This document shows, piece after piece, positions 1-10,962 of a stretch of 64,000 nt of DNA. The notes beneath the pieces were generated by a model that saw nothing but the letters and a program-made list of their open reading frames with translations, ran no database searches and had not been told where the DNA came from. Source of the stretch: Uloborus plumipes. Taxonomy: Eukaryota; Arthropoda; Arachnida; Araneae; Uloboridae. The DNA is taken from assembly GCA_038373865.1 (NCBI GenBank), contig JAXGGA010004505.1, forward strand, positions 23,573 to 87,572, given 5' to 3'. Every line of letters begins with the position of its first letter. Position 1 is the stretch's first letter. A program made the position numbers and the translations under genes.

Positions 1-1158
1 ACAGCAGGCCCTTGAAAATTTTGCCAAATATGTAAAAAGTTATTTATTTTTTATTTCTAAAACTCCTTATGCATTTGTTTTTAATTCCTAGCAGTGAAAA
101 TGCTTGCCTTGTAAGATTTTTTGTTCATAAACAGAAATATTAAAATGTTGTACAATATTTAAGCGTCCTATAGATCGCTGAAATTTGGAACATTTGGAGA
201 ATTTTTATTATTTTGATGCTTTAAAGCGAAAAGTTAAAAAAAACTTTTCTTTAAAACACTAAAGCCATTTTCACTTTTTTTTTTTCAAAAAAAAAAGTTA
301 CAGAATTATTTCAGATTAAAATATAAGTATACAAGACTAAAGCACCAGAGAATTGTTGACGCTCTATCTGCGTTCGCAGTGTTATATCAGCTCTTAGATC
401 ATTTTCCCGAAATTAGAGAAAAATAGCTTAGAATTCACCTCAAGGAGGTGGCTGCTTTCGAATCCCACCATAGCCCCCCCCCCCTATCCTCAAAACTGCC
501 AATATTTGGGTGGTTATGTATTTATTTATTTATTTGTAACATATAAATTTTATACCTTATACTTTGCTTTGTTTTCGAAGTTTGGCATTAATTTTCTGGA
601 TGCTAACGTAGTACGAATAAAGCCATCACGACTAGCTGCTCCACAAACAGCTGATGATGCTTCTGTCACTAACCTAACTGCTCTTTCTACCGCTTGTGTG
701 TGACATGGTAAATTCCACTACTTACTTTCAATTACCTCACCCGTTTCAGCCATTTTTTCAAGTTCCGCACTGGAAATATGTTTGATACAGTTCTGTTTGA
801 TATGTTTGATACAGTTCTGCCAATCGATCAATTCTGTATAGTTGTTTGCTTGAAAATTGAGAGGTGGAATGACAGGCTGATTTGTTAATATGGGGGGTGG
901 GTGATGGTTATTAGTTGTATAATATTACAGAATAGAAGAAACGTATATTCCGCGCAGAAACAGTTGTTCGTACAAAGCTGTATATCGTCTAAATCTTTTT
1001 TCAACGCTAAACCAAAAAATAGCAAATTTAAAGGTTTGGCAGGACCACTAAACATAATGATAGCTAAAATATTTTTTTTTTCACAGAAAGATGCCTTGCT
1101 ATTTAACTATATTTACGCAGCAAGAAATAAAAAGCAATAGGAAGTGATTTTTTAAAAA
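1..1158. other. AT-rich stretch without a recognised gene
   Basis: I see no gene here. The DNA is AT-rich with short homopolymer runs and a C-run near 474-484. The open frames are short and their residue composition follows the base composition. The last part, from about 960, resembles in places the tandem repeats that follow, so it may be a more decayed part of that array. Confidence 0.5.
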
Positions 1159-1159
1159 C

Positions 1160-1680
1160 ATGTTTTTGAAAATGAATTTTCACACATTTGGAGAAACTTC
1201 AAATGCCTGGGGTAGGGAGAGTCAAAATACCTTTTTAATACCGAAAATAAAAATAAAACTAAGGTTTAATGTCAATGCTCGGACTTTTTTCACAAAAAAT
1301 GATTTGAAAGATTATGCATAAAAGTTTTAAAAAAAAAGAAATTATATGCCATTTTTTACGTTTTTGCAGAAATTTCAAGGGTTTTGCGGGAGATCTAAAT
1401 ATATTTTGATTTCCAAAAAAATTTTTATGCGGACATTTGATGCCAATAAACACCTTTATCCACCACAGGCGATTAAAAAAAATGCAAATGAATTTTTTAA
1501 AAAAATTGTTTAAAAATGCCATTTTTTACATTTTTGGCGAAACTTCAAGGGCCAAGCGGGGGGTCTAAATATATTTTGATTTCTCAGAAATTTCTTACAC
1601 AAACATTCGATGCCGATACACAACTTTTCCCACCACAGGCCATTTCGATTTCAAAAAAAAGTTTAAAACGACCCACCCTA
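1160..1680. repeat. Diverged tandem repeat, unit ~165 bp
   Basis: Two clear adjacent copies begin near 1348 and 1516. Each opens with ATGCCATTTTTTAC, then a segment meaning 'aaattTCAAGGG', then TCTAAATATATTTTGATTTC, a TTCGATGCC-like block and CCACCACAGGC. A third, poorer copy lies at about 1160-1347. The copies differ at many positions, so the array is old. The repeat makes look-alike open frames on both strands (1259-1522 and 1516-1743) that are not genes. Confidence 0.7.
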
Positions 1681-2075
1681 ATACCTAGTTCACACGCACG
1701 TCCCTTTTCGTTTCTCTCATGTGTATATATTTGTATATCATGAAAGATAATGGTCATTTGAAAATATTACAATCGCACTTGTAATTAAATTTTTTGAATA
1801 GTTTGGTATAATATTTTGATTAAATTGAACCAATGGTTTTCTTTTTTTTTTATCAGGAATGCCTTGATAGTTATATTTCCTTCTCTTTTCTGAATCTCGA
1901 CAATTGAATTGATGAAAAATTTGTAACTTTCTAGTCTTTTTATTGTAATTCAAAATATAAAAAGCAATTTCTGACATAAAACTGAAAAAAAGTGAAGAAG
2001 AAAAGAAAAGAAAAAAAAAAAATAGTTTTCGTATAATGATGGAAAAATAACGCTCACGAACCGGGTCTCATTTAT

Positions 2076-2190
2076 TGTTATTTATGTATTTTATTTATTT
2101 ACTTATTTTATTTATTTATTTATTTTATTTATTTATTTATTTATTTTATTTATTTATTTTAATTATTTATTTATTTTATTTATTAATATT
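2076..2190. repeat. (TTTA)n-like low-complexity microsatellite
   Basis: Imperfect TTTATTTA/TTTTATTT repeats run for about 110 bp. No coding potential. Confidence 0.9.
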
Positions 2191-2414
2191 TTTGGGTTAA
2201 ATTTGAATTTATTTTTTTATTCATGTTCTATTTTAAGACAAAGCTTTTATAAAAACTACAAAAATAAAATATAACATTTTGGAACATTTACTCTTTTAGC
2301 GCAGCAAATGAAAGGAGAAAACTTCAAACATTTTTAAATTTAGAAATAAAGAAACTTTCAGAGAACTGAAGATTATCCGCAATTCTTTGCAAATTTGTGC
2401 GATTTAGAGTTATA

Positions 2415-2972
2415 CTGTCGTCCCCGCTTAATCGGGTAACGGATAAACGAATACCCGCTTACACGAATAAAACCATCCGGAACCGAGCATTTCCGCATAG
2501 ACACAATGCTAAATATCCCCGCTTAATCGAATAATTTCCCCGGATAATCGAATGATAGGTCAGCTTTAGCAACAGTTTTTTCAAAGAAAAATGTCAAATA
2601 AAAGTGTTCCCACAAGACCTTGAGCAAGCAAACCACTATTGTGGACTGTTTCAAAAATAAAAGTGAAAGGAGGAAACACAATTTTTTTTTGTAACACAAG
2701 TTGTAAGTTATTCTTTTATGATTTTCATATGACCGCACAATATTTATATTCAATTATTGCACTATTTTGTTGTTTATTTCGATTATTTCAAAATCTTTTT
2801 GCCAATAATATTAATTATTTCCTATATATAGCTATTTCTTTGTTATTATTACGTTTTGCCACAAAAGTTGTCAAAATGGAACGGTAAAAAAATGTTCCCC
2901 GCTTAATCAAATACCCCGCTTAATCGAATAAAATTTCTTGGAACCGACAGTATTCGTTTGAGCGGGGCCGAC
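2415..2972. mobile_element. Pogo/Tigger-like TIR element, copy 1
   Basis: The left end reads CTGTCGTCCCCGCTTAATCG after TA, and the right end is its imperfect reverse complement (AGCGGGGCCGACAG) followed by TA. TA target duplication and ends rich in CTTAATCG/GAATAA blocks fit the pogo/Tigger branch of Tc1/mariner; that assignment is inference. Subterminal blocks CCCCGCTTAATCGAATAA recur at about 2518 and 2897-2930. The ~300-bp interior shows no recognisable transposase, so this copy is non-autonomous. Shorter relatives lie at 6366 and 62138. Confidence 0.75.
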
Positions 2973-2974
2973 AG

Positions 2975-3460
2975 TATATCTATTTTTTTTTTTTTTTTAC
3001 TTTTCTGCCCAAAGATATTTTCATATTTTCTTCCATTTCAAAATTTATTTTTATTATTTTTTCTGTTTCAAAGAAATTCAATGAAAAGGAAGAAAAATTG
3101 CTCTTTAAATAAATAGGTTTATCGCTCTCCCTTTCATTAATTATTCCAAAATCTATTTAAGTAAATTGAAAAGAAAACGGAAAAAGAGCTTTTGTGAAAG
3201 CGCGGGGTGTAGTAAATGGAATCTAATAGGCATAACAATAGCTCAACAAAAAGGTTAAAAAAAAGCAGACCGTTTATGTAGTTAGATTTTTTTCAACAGT
3301 TTTTTCTTTTGCCGGGGAACTTTATGTGTTTTCCCTCTGTATCAGTATTTTCCCCAAATGTATGCACGTTTCTCCCCTTCACCAGCATTTTCCCTATTCA
3401 GTGCAAACACTTTTCATTTCAAAAAATTGAGTGCATCTGTTAAAATGAGCGCAAGTTTGA
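2975..3460. other. No gene seen
   Basis: AT-rich spacer with poly-T and A-rich runs between two TIR elements. No ORF, RNA gene or repeat that I recognise. Confidence 0.5.
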
Positions 3461-3464
3461 AGTA

Positions 3465-4060
3465 GGGGCATTTCACGGTATTTTGTGACATAGGGGCGTC
3501 CGTAACAAAACTTTTTAAAAGTTTAAAATTTTCATATATATTGAAAAAGTTCATTCTAAAGTAATGAATATCATATTGTTCTCATAGTTTACTTTTTTTA
3601 TGTTTGTAATTGCACTCATAACATTAAAAATGCAATTTTCACTGTTACGGACTCCACATTGAATGTTTCTTTAAAAACTAAACTTTTATTCCAATTATTG
3701 TTACGGACTCTACAGTCATCATTTTCACAATCCATAATTTTTTTATAGAACGCGCTTTTTGATTGAAATTGTTAGCTATATTAGAGGTGAGCCTTTACTT
3801 TACATGTCTCAAGTACCAGTTTTGGCTTAAAAATCGGTTTAAGCCAGATGTAAAGAAAAATTCAATGTAGAATCCGTAACAGTGAAAATTGCAATTTCAA
3901 TGCTCTGAGTGCAATTACAAACATAATATAAAGTGAACTATGAAAACAATATGATATTCATATACTTTAGAATGTACTTTTTCAATATATATAAAAATTT
4001 TAAACTTTTAAAAAGTTTTGTTACGGACACCCCTGTGTCACAAATACCGTGAAATACCCC
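3465..4060. mobile_element. Long-TIR (about 200 bp) element with AGTA duplication
   Basis: The ends are GGGG(C/T)ATTTCACGGTATT and the reverse complement. The inverted similarity runs inward about 200 bp on each side (3465-3665 against 3865-4060), including GTCCGTAACAAAACTTTTTA and AATATCATATTGTT blocks. AGTA stands directly outside both ends (3461-3464 and 4061-4064), giving a 4-bp target duplication. The ~200-bp centre has no ORF. DNA transposon superfamilies with 4-bp duplications include Sola, but I cannot assign it. Non-autonomous. Confidence 0.8.
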
Positions 4061-4067
4061 AGTACCT

Positions 4068-5523
4068 ACAGTGGAACCCCGATATTCGTTTTCGGTCGGA
4101 TCGGTTTCAAAAAAAAAAAAAAGTATTAGGCAGGAAAACGTAAAATCGGGGTCGGAGTTGACAAGCTAATTCTTTTTTTTTTTTTTTCGATAACACAATC
4201 AATATCTTGTCTTTAAACTAATTTAATATGTTGTTATTAACACTAAAAGAAGCATTGGTTGAATTGAAAAAATTCCATTCTTTTTCTTATTCTTATTCTT
4301 GCTAAGATAGTAGACTTGTTCAACTACTTGCAGTACGGTTGGCCAGCAGTGCAGTATTCACATAAATGTGTGAATGAACAATATTCTGGATCCAATAAGT
4401 TAATCATTAATTAGCCATATTAATTCAGTTCGGCTCTGCTTGTATTGAAATAAAAAGTATCTTGAATCAAAATATTTTATTTTTTTATAGATACAAGAAT
4501 TTTTTTCACTCAAGAAAAAGAAGACAAGAGAAAAGGCAGCGGTTTGTGGAATTTCATAAGTTTAACGCAAAATAATTCCAGGAATGCGAAAAAACTGTTG
4601 CAGATATATTAGCATTTTTGACTATATCATAAAAGTGAATTTCGTGAGTATGACGAATTGAGATTATTTCCAGCAAATATATATGACGGATTAAAAAGTT
4701 TGGAACAATCCATGAAAAACGCCATAATTTTCACAGAAGTATTGCATTCATATAATTTCACTTAACTTTTTTTTTTTGCTTTTTAACTTGTTACCCTGAA
4801 TTGGGGTGTATCGGGAAAGCGAGATGAATCGGAAATAAACTTTCTGATCTGAAATTCTCCATAAATGTACGGTCGGCTATTTTAGCTCTTACATTTTTTT
4901 TTAGAAAGGTACTATCATATGAAACAGGAGAAATTTACTTTTGACATTCTGGCAACACGATTGGCTTTTATGAGCAATGCTGCATATGGAACGTTAAAAA
5001 AAATGTTAAGTTTTCATCGTCTGCAAAACCATACACCTTTTTATGATTGAAACCTAAAGCAACATTTTTAAATTACGCATATGTCGGAGCATACATTAGA
5101 ACTGACAAATATATATATATATATGCATCATAAAACTGAACGTTGTCATAGAATAAGGATTTATGAGGTGTATCGAAACACTCTGTTATGTTGTTCCTGT
5201 CTAAAATCATTAAAAGGACAAAAAGAGAATCGAAGGAAACTGTTTGAAAAATCAAAAGATTCCAACCCCTATTCTTCTGGTCAACACAGGAACTAGGATT
5301 TATTACTGTCTACAACTTCTGATAAGGAAACATATCTTAGAAAACCAGAAAGCTCTAAATTTAAAAAGATTTTACTCTAGGAGACTTCTTTGTAGTTAAA
5401 ATTCATTGGCAAAAGTCATACAGACTTTGTGTTGAAAAAGTGCTGTTACCTGGACCATGATGAATGCGTTTTAAAATTTTAGCCAAAAGCGAAGTTTTTG
5501 CAAAAAAAATAAAAAAAAATCTC
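4068..5523. other. No gene; one probable pogo-like end at its start
   Basis: At 4068-4155 ACAGTGGAACCCCGATATTCG followed by TCGGTCGGATCGG looks like one end of another TA-inserting pogo-type element. I do not find the partner end. The rest is AT-rich with no convincing reading frame; small frames around 5073-5296 are antisense pairs across a TATA-rich stretch. Confidence 0.4.
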
Positions 5524-5527
5524 TTTT

Positions 5528-6290
5528 TTACTTCCTTTTACGTTGTAAAGGAAGTATTGTGATCGCGAAAAAAAATCACTCAAATTTGAGTCTAAATTTT
5601 GATTTTGCTCACCCCCGAATGAATGTTCAGTAGTTTTTTCGACCTGTCAGCACGTGCATATGTACCTACCAACATATAAGCAGCCGAAAAATTCTTTTCA
5701 ACCACCCCCGAGTTAATTACGACGAGTTTTCTCGTGACGTCTGTATGTACGTATGTGCGGATGTATGTGCGTATGTGGCTCGCATAACTCAAAAACTATA
5801 TACCGTAGAAACTTCTAGCTTGGTATGTAGGCTCTGAGGATGGTCTAGTTGTGCACCTCCTCTTGTGGTTGCATTTGAATGTTCCCAAGGGGGTGTTTTA
5901 CCCCTTTTTTGGGGTAAATCAGTGTTAATTTCAATGCAGACTCAAGTGATATGAATTGGCGCGACCACTTGGCGATATGTCGCCAAGCTTTTGGTCGCCA
6001 AGTGTTTGACGCCAACTTGGCGACATATCGCCAAGTTGGCGACAAATTTGGCGAATTTTTTTTTTTTTTTGAATTTGGGTTCAACTTGGCGCTATTGGCG
6101 ATATTTTGCGAAAAATTCACTGCATGATATTAAAATCAGCAATATTTAGAAAATTAACCATTGTAAAATATTTTTTGCATTGTTTCGTGGCAGATTAGGG
6201 GAGTAAATATTTGAATTGTTACCTTGCTCCCTCCAAGCACTTTTTTAACACTTAAGGCAACTGCTAAGAAATTAACACGTAAAAGGAAGT
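5528..6290. mobile_element. TIR element with ACTTCCTTTTACGT ends
   Basis: The left end ACTTCCTTTTACGT (about 5530) and right end ACGTAAAAGGAAGT (about 6277-6290) are perfect 14-bp inverted repeats. Inside are a GTATGTGCG-type simple stretch (5748-5778) and a cluster of inverted and direct TTGGCGAC/TATCGCCAAG motifs (5965-6090). The motif TATCGCCAAGT also occurs in the minisatellite elements at 13.8 kb and 56.8 kb. No transposase frame is visible and the flanks show no clear target duplication. The general composition resembles a dispersed arthropod repeat, which is recollection rather than proof. Confidence 0.55.
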
Positions 6291-6365
6291 AGTGTGGGGT
6301 CCATACCAGATTTTTTTTGCATATAATCAAAGCTAAAAAATGTACCAACACACCCAATTTTATGA

Positions 6366-6536
6366 TACTGTCGTCCCCGCTTAATCGGATAACGAATAAA
6401 CGAATACCCTGCTTACGAATAAAACATCCCAGAACCGAATATTTCCACAGCCATAGGCGCAATGTTAAAGATCCCCGCTTAATCGAATAATATTTCTTGG
6501 AACCAACAGTATTCGTATAAACGGGGCCGACAAGTA
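6366..6536. mobile_element. Pogo/Tigger-like MITE, copy 2
   Basis: The sequence begins TACTGTCGTCCCCGCTTAAT and ends in ACGGGGCCGACAAGTA, a slightly decayed inverted repeat of the start. The internal block AAAGATCCCCGCTTAATCGA is shared with the copy at 62138. At about 170 bp it is a short deletion derivative of the element at 2415. Its reverse strand produces part of a spurious 141-residue frame (6154-6579) that should not be called a gene. Confidence 0.75.
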
Positions 6537-6629
6537 CCACACATGTTTTGAATTGTTTCCATAATATTTCTGGAAGCAATCAAAATGTAATTGCATCTTA
6601 TATAAAAGTAGAGTCTATGTTCTTCTTTA

Positions 6630-6737
6630 CCCAAGTAGCACACTTCGTTGTTTAAACGGTGTAAAATTGTTATTAACGTTGTAACAACCGATTGAAAACG
6701 TTTATAAAACGTTTAAACGTTATTTGTGCTACCTGGG
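6630..6737. mobile_element. 108-bp PIF/Harbinger-like MITE with TTA duplication
   Basis: The ends CCCAAGTAGCAC and GTGCTACCTGGG are inverted repeats with one mismatch. TTA flanks both sides (6627-6629, 6738-6740), as expected for the PIF/Harbinger superfamily (TWA targets). Almost the whole length is a loose palindrome with AACGTTTAAACG-like blocks. A second copy lies inverted at 48583-48690. Confidence 0.7.
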
Positions 6738-6977
6738 TTACGTCATATAATTGAACAAGATTCTAATATTTTTGAACTCTGAAGGGTGTTTTGTACAGCA
6801 AATGTCAAATTTATTCAAATGGAAGTGCTTTTACGATTTTATTTATGTCATTATTATTTTTTTTATTACTGTTGTTGTTGTTGCTAATTATTATTTTTAA
6901 ATTCATTTTAACAAAGAAAACAAATATGTTACAAAAATTATTTTGTCAAATAAAAACTCAATTGATTATAATTTTAA

Positions 6978-8773
6978 CCCATTAATGCCTGACATTTTTT
7001 TTCCAAAGATATTTTGTATACTGGTTACAAATAGTGTTTAATGGACAGGAAAAATAATTAAAAAAATATCATGTAAAAAATAATTGTTTTATTTAAAAAA
7101 GAAAAATCGTCCCTAAAAAGGGACGCTAGGCACCAGAGGGTACATACTTTTTTACTAAAATTTTTTTCTGCCTACGATATAATATTTAAAAAGACATTTT
7201 ATAAGAAGAAATAAAAGCAGCAATTAACATAAACTGGGAAGTAGATTCAGAGAACAAGGAAATATTGGTGTTGTTGAGTATGAAAGTCAGCAAAGCATTT
7301 GTTGTGCAAACCTACATTGCATTTGCCGCATTTCCGATAAGCTTTTTACTTCAATGGGCACATCTTACCTGAGTCTTATTTAAAGCAATATAACGACTTT
7401 CCCCATAATACCTAACTCAACCCGGTACTCTTGAGCTCAATGCATTCTGTACAGCAGCTTCTAAAATAAAAATGAAGAGCGGCAAACCACCATTTTTTAG
7501 ATTGGATCAAAAACCGGTAATTCCCGATATTTTGATGCATGGGATCTGTTCCCCCCATGCAACGATTGTACTAAGACTGAGCAACCATATTTGGTTCATC
7601 AATTTCAATTACTTTCTTTACGCTATTTGACAATCGCTTAACCTGTTCTATAGGATAAACTCCATGAAGATTCGATACAATAGTTACGACATTGCTATTA
7701 TTCCACCGAACACAACGTAATATTATTTTACCTGTCATCGACATTTATTCAAAACTTCCTCTCTTTTCTTTTTTGAACAACGTAACTTTAGTTAATGGGC
7801 AGTTTTCAATCCGATTCTTGCATAAAACCTTTCTGAGACAAATTATCAAGTAGGAGCGCAAGAGAAGTAAATAAATTGTCACAGTAGAGATCAAAATTGG
7901 CATGCTCAGGGAATTCTGAAATTAAATCTGCAACCACTGCCACCCCCCCCCTCTTCCCAAACAACAAATGCATACACATCATACAATCCTTGAATTCTTC
8001 ATCAACGTGAAGGGCTAAGCTTCTGAAACATCTTAGGGATTTTTCAACAATCAGACTAAACAGTAAAAAGCACCTAAATGCATTATGGAAGAATAATTAA
8101 ACACAGCAAATAATTGGTGAATTACATTTTTGAAATAACTTTCTTTCAAAATTTACCTTGTGTATTTTTCGTAATTTCAAAAAAAAAAAAAATAAAATGA
8201 TAAAATATTTAAGAAAATTGTAATTAAATTTATATATTAATTAATTTAATTTAATTAGATTTTTTAAGTTTTAAAAATAAAAATTATTATCTATTTTTCA
8301 GTCTAAAAACATTTACTAACTTCTTTTGAGATAAATTATAAATTCTAAGCAAGAAATCAGCCACGGTTAAACAATGCAGCCTTTCGTGCCTAGCGTCCCT
8401 TTTTAGGGACGTTCTTAAACTGCTATAAAATCCATAAAAAATTTAAAATTTACAAAATTGCAAAAAAAGGTAAACTAAAACATCGATCAAAGTAGCACAT
8501 ATATCAAGCACAGATAGATTTACTTGTTAATAATTTTAAAAACTTAGCTTTTTGTTCTTGAGATTGTGAACGATGTAATTCTTGATAAAGATCATAATGA
8601 AATGGCTACAGAACACACTTTACAATGGTTATGTGCTGCAATCTGTTAATAATGAATTGAAACAATACCAAAGTAATAATTGAACACAATTATTTGGTTG
8701 AAATGTTCATTTTTGGAAAATTCAGGCACACTTTTTGAACCGTCCCTAAAAAGGGACGCTAGGCATTAATGGG
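6978..8773 (-). mobile_element. piggyBac-like transposon (defective)
   Basis: The termini CCCATTAATGCCT and AGGCATTAATGGG are perfect 13-bp inverted repeats starting with CCC. Each is flanked directly by TTAA (6974-6977, 8774-8777), the piggyBac signature. A subterminal motif GTCCCTAAAAAGGGACGCTA (itself partly palindromic) occurs near 7110 and 8742 in plus orientation and near 8380 in minus orientation. The interior carries a broken transposase on the minus strand. At 1796 bp it is shorter than full piggyBac elements (about 2.4 kb or more), and the 5' half of the transposase gene is missing. Confidence 0.9.
7281..7960 (-). pseudogene. piggyBac transposase relic (C-terminal half)
   Basis: Reading the minus strand through stops and frameshifts gives the known order of piggyBac blocks: a FPEHANFDLYCDNLFTSL-type segment (about 7865-7925) that contains a catalytic-region aspartate; a KKEKRGSF-like strand; VRWNNSNVVTIVSNLHGVYP with V-KR and PN segments; YNRCMGGTDPMHQNIGNYR followed by KKWW (about 7480-7595); and the C-terminal zinc-ribbon RKCGKCNVGLHNKCFADFH (about 7281-7340). 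In intact family members the protein is about 500-600 residues and cuts and pastes at TTAA. Here the N-terminal half is absent and several stops and at least two frame changes break the rest, so it cannot be functional. It lies within the TTAA-flanked TIR element, so it is the element's own gene, not a host gene. Confidence 0.88.
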
Positions 8774-8777
8774 TTAA

Positions 8778-9290
8778 CCATGAAAATTGAAACCCTTCTT
8801 ATTAGCTACCAAAAAAAAAAAAAAAAAGAAAAAAGGATGTACCTTAGAAACACTATGCTTTTTCACTGTGTGGAAGTTAAAGCAAAGTTGTTATTATATT
8901 TTATTTTTGAGAACAACTAAGAAAAAGCGTGATATGTCCGAATAAGCAGTATAACGAGTGGTTCTATTAAAAGTATTTAAAAGTCTACGGTAATGCGATA
9001 TTATTATTCTTTTTAATTTGATTATTTCTTAATTTGTTTGTTCCAAATTAATTTTTGGATTAACTTTTTTCAATTCTTAAAATGTTAAAAGTTTTTCTAA
9101 TAATTTCTCCTCCTTTCATTTTATATCCCTTTCGAAGCCACTCTATAAATATATTTAGAAATTAAAGTACTCAAAAATATATATTATTCAATTGTTTTTT
9201 AAGTTTTTGTTCACTTTTGAATCTCTGTTTTTTTTTTCTAATATTTAACTTCAAACTGATTTGTTTTTCAAAAAGCAACCCAAATTCATA
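8778..9290. other. No gene seen
   Basis: AT-rich spacer between the piggyBac-like and hAT-like elements, including an A15-type run at about 8812. No recognised feature. Confidence 0.5.
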
Positions 9291-10285
9291 CAAGAGCGGA
9301 TGCAAAACTAGTTTTTGGGAGGGCCCGTAAAAGTAAAAAGTTCTCCCCCCCCCCTTTATTTTTTATTAAAAAAATTCTCTCAAAGTTCCTTTTTGATGTT
9401 AAAAAAAAAAAAAAACATAAAGTCGATTAATCTACTTTAAAGTACAGAAAGATTACATAGATTTACTAATTTACTTCTAATGTGTGGCGGAAAAAATTAT
9501 TTTCAACATTTTAAGCTAATCAATTATTAAACCTTATGTCAAGTTATTCAACATTATTTAACCTAATTAGTAAATAATGCACGGTATTACTTAGAAAAAC
9601 TGTCAATATGATTTAAAACAAAAAGTTATCAAAACGAAATCGTCACTTTCATCGCAATTGAATAAATGCATGAATCGTGATATTATATATACCATGTCAA
9701 TCCGCACGCTGAATCGGATAATCATTTACACGAATACCCTCATGCCATTATCCATCGCAATAAAATGATGCTCCCTGCGCATCACCGATCGCCGATGATC
9801 GAAATTCTTCGTAACCCATGAAATTCCCTCGCCTATGATCGAATATGTCTCATCGTCTGCAAATCGACACAAAATCTCATGGAATCCGACGAGATTTGGA
9901 CAATTTACGAGCGACAGCCGGACGGATTCATCGGAACTTGATCGGGATACGTTCCCGATTGATATACTCGCTATTCACGGAACTTGATCGGGATATCGCT
10001 TTCGATGTAATACTCATCGAAACCGTGTGGATACTGATCGGAACGTGTCATCGTGCTTGCAGATCATTTACGAGATTTGATTCGCCATAGCAAAATCCGA
10101 GAGTGATGTGCTGAGATTCAAATATGCTGCGCATGAGCTTGTTTTAAAGACATAGCTCAAAAAAATATTTTGTTGTGGAATGGAGAAATTAAAAAGCAAT
10201 TAAACATTAAATATTTAGTAACATTTTTATCCCTTTGGAAGCGGCCCGAGCCCAATGCCCCCCCCCCCCCTAAAATCCGCTACTG
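9291..10285. mobile_element. Old hAT-like element
   Basis: The ends CAAGAGCGGAT and ATCCGCTACTG are imperfect inverted repeats (9 of 11). They are followed inward by a G/C-run region, as in the other hAT-like elements here. Flanking octamers AATTCATA and AACCCATA agree at 6 of 8 positions. Its interior from 9690 to 10090 is richer in CpG than its surroundings and repeats GGAACTTGATCGGGATA twice. GAATCGGATAATCATTTACA near 9712 recalls the pogo-like ends. The open frame at 9845-10090 lies in this patch and I do not recognise it. Confidence 0.5.
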
Positions 10286-10289
10286 AACC

Positions 10290-10960
10290 CATAGTTCGTT
10301 TCTTCATAAATTCCATAAAACTTCATTTATTATATTCCCTTCGCCATTCGGCAGGCCAAACTATCCCGGTTCAAAACAGCAGTTAAGTGATAGAAAAAAA
10401 AAAAAAAGTCGAAGTCTGAAATATATTGCTTTCTAAAAACACTGAAAAGGGGATGGGGAAAAAAATTAACCCGAGTCCTTCTGCCATACAAAATAAAATT
10501 CGGCACCTCGAAGCTGCATTGAAAAACTGGAGCATTCTATTTTGAAAACGTTCTTTTGTAGTTTTTCTACGCGCCGTTCTAAACCGAACTTACCTCCCCT
10601 CTCGTTTTTGTTTCTGGAAGTACAAGCTACGACAAAACCATATTTCATGCTGCGTATAAAAACAGCCCGTCACCCTTAACAAAAGTTCAAAAATCGGGAA
10701 GTGCTAAACTGAAGCCTATTTGATTTCCATTAGCAAAAACTTAAGCACGGATTCTTTTTTACGCACTTCATATATTGATGCTGTATATAGCTCTAAAAAG
10801 ACTGCAGCTGCATTTTTTTTTTTTTTTTTTGTGGGGGGGGGGGGGTTTCAGTCACAACGATTTGCTTCCCGTACTTGATAAACTAAAAGCTAGTGCGCAG
10901 ATACTATTTTTGGCTTTCCCAAAATCCCAAATCAGCCCAACAAAGACACATTAAGCATCG
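10290..10960. other. No gene seen
   Basis: Spacer with an A14 run, a T/G-homopolymer junction near 10815-10845, and no frame with protein-like character. Confidence 0.45.
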
Positions 10961-10962
10961 AT

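Noticed and set aside
421..480. TTTCGAATCCCACC near 457, like a tRNA T-loop (B box)
   Set aside because: No matching acceptor, D-arm or anticodon arm can be folded upstream, and no A box at the right distance. Chance or a very old SINE remnant; not supported.
5073..5296. Pair of antisense frames of 60 and 71 residues
   Set aside because: They overlap on opposite strands around a TATATA run and resemble nothing known.
6154..6579. 141-residue minus-strand frame
   Set aside because: It runs across a pogo-like MITE (6366-6536) and unrelated flank; residues follow the TIR sequence. Not a gene.
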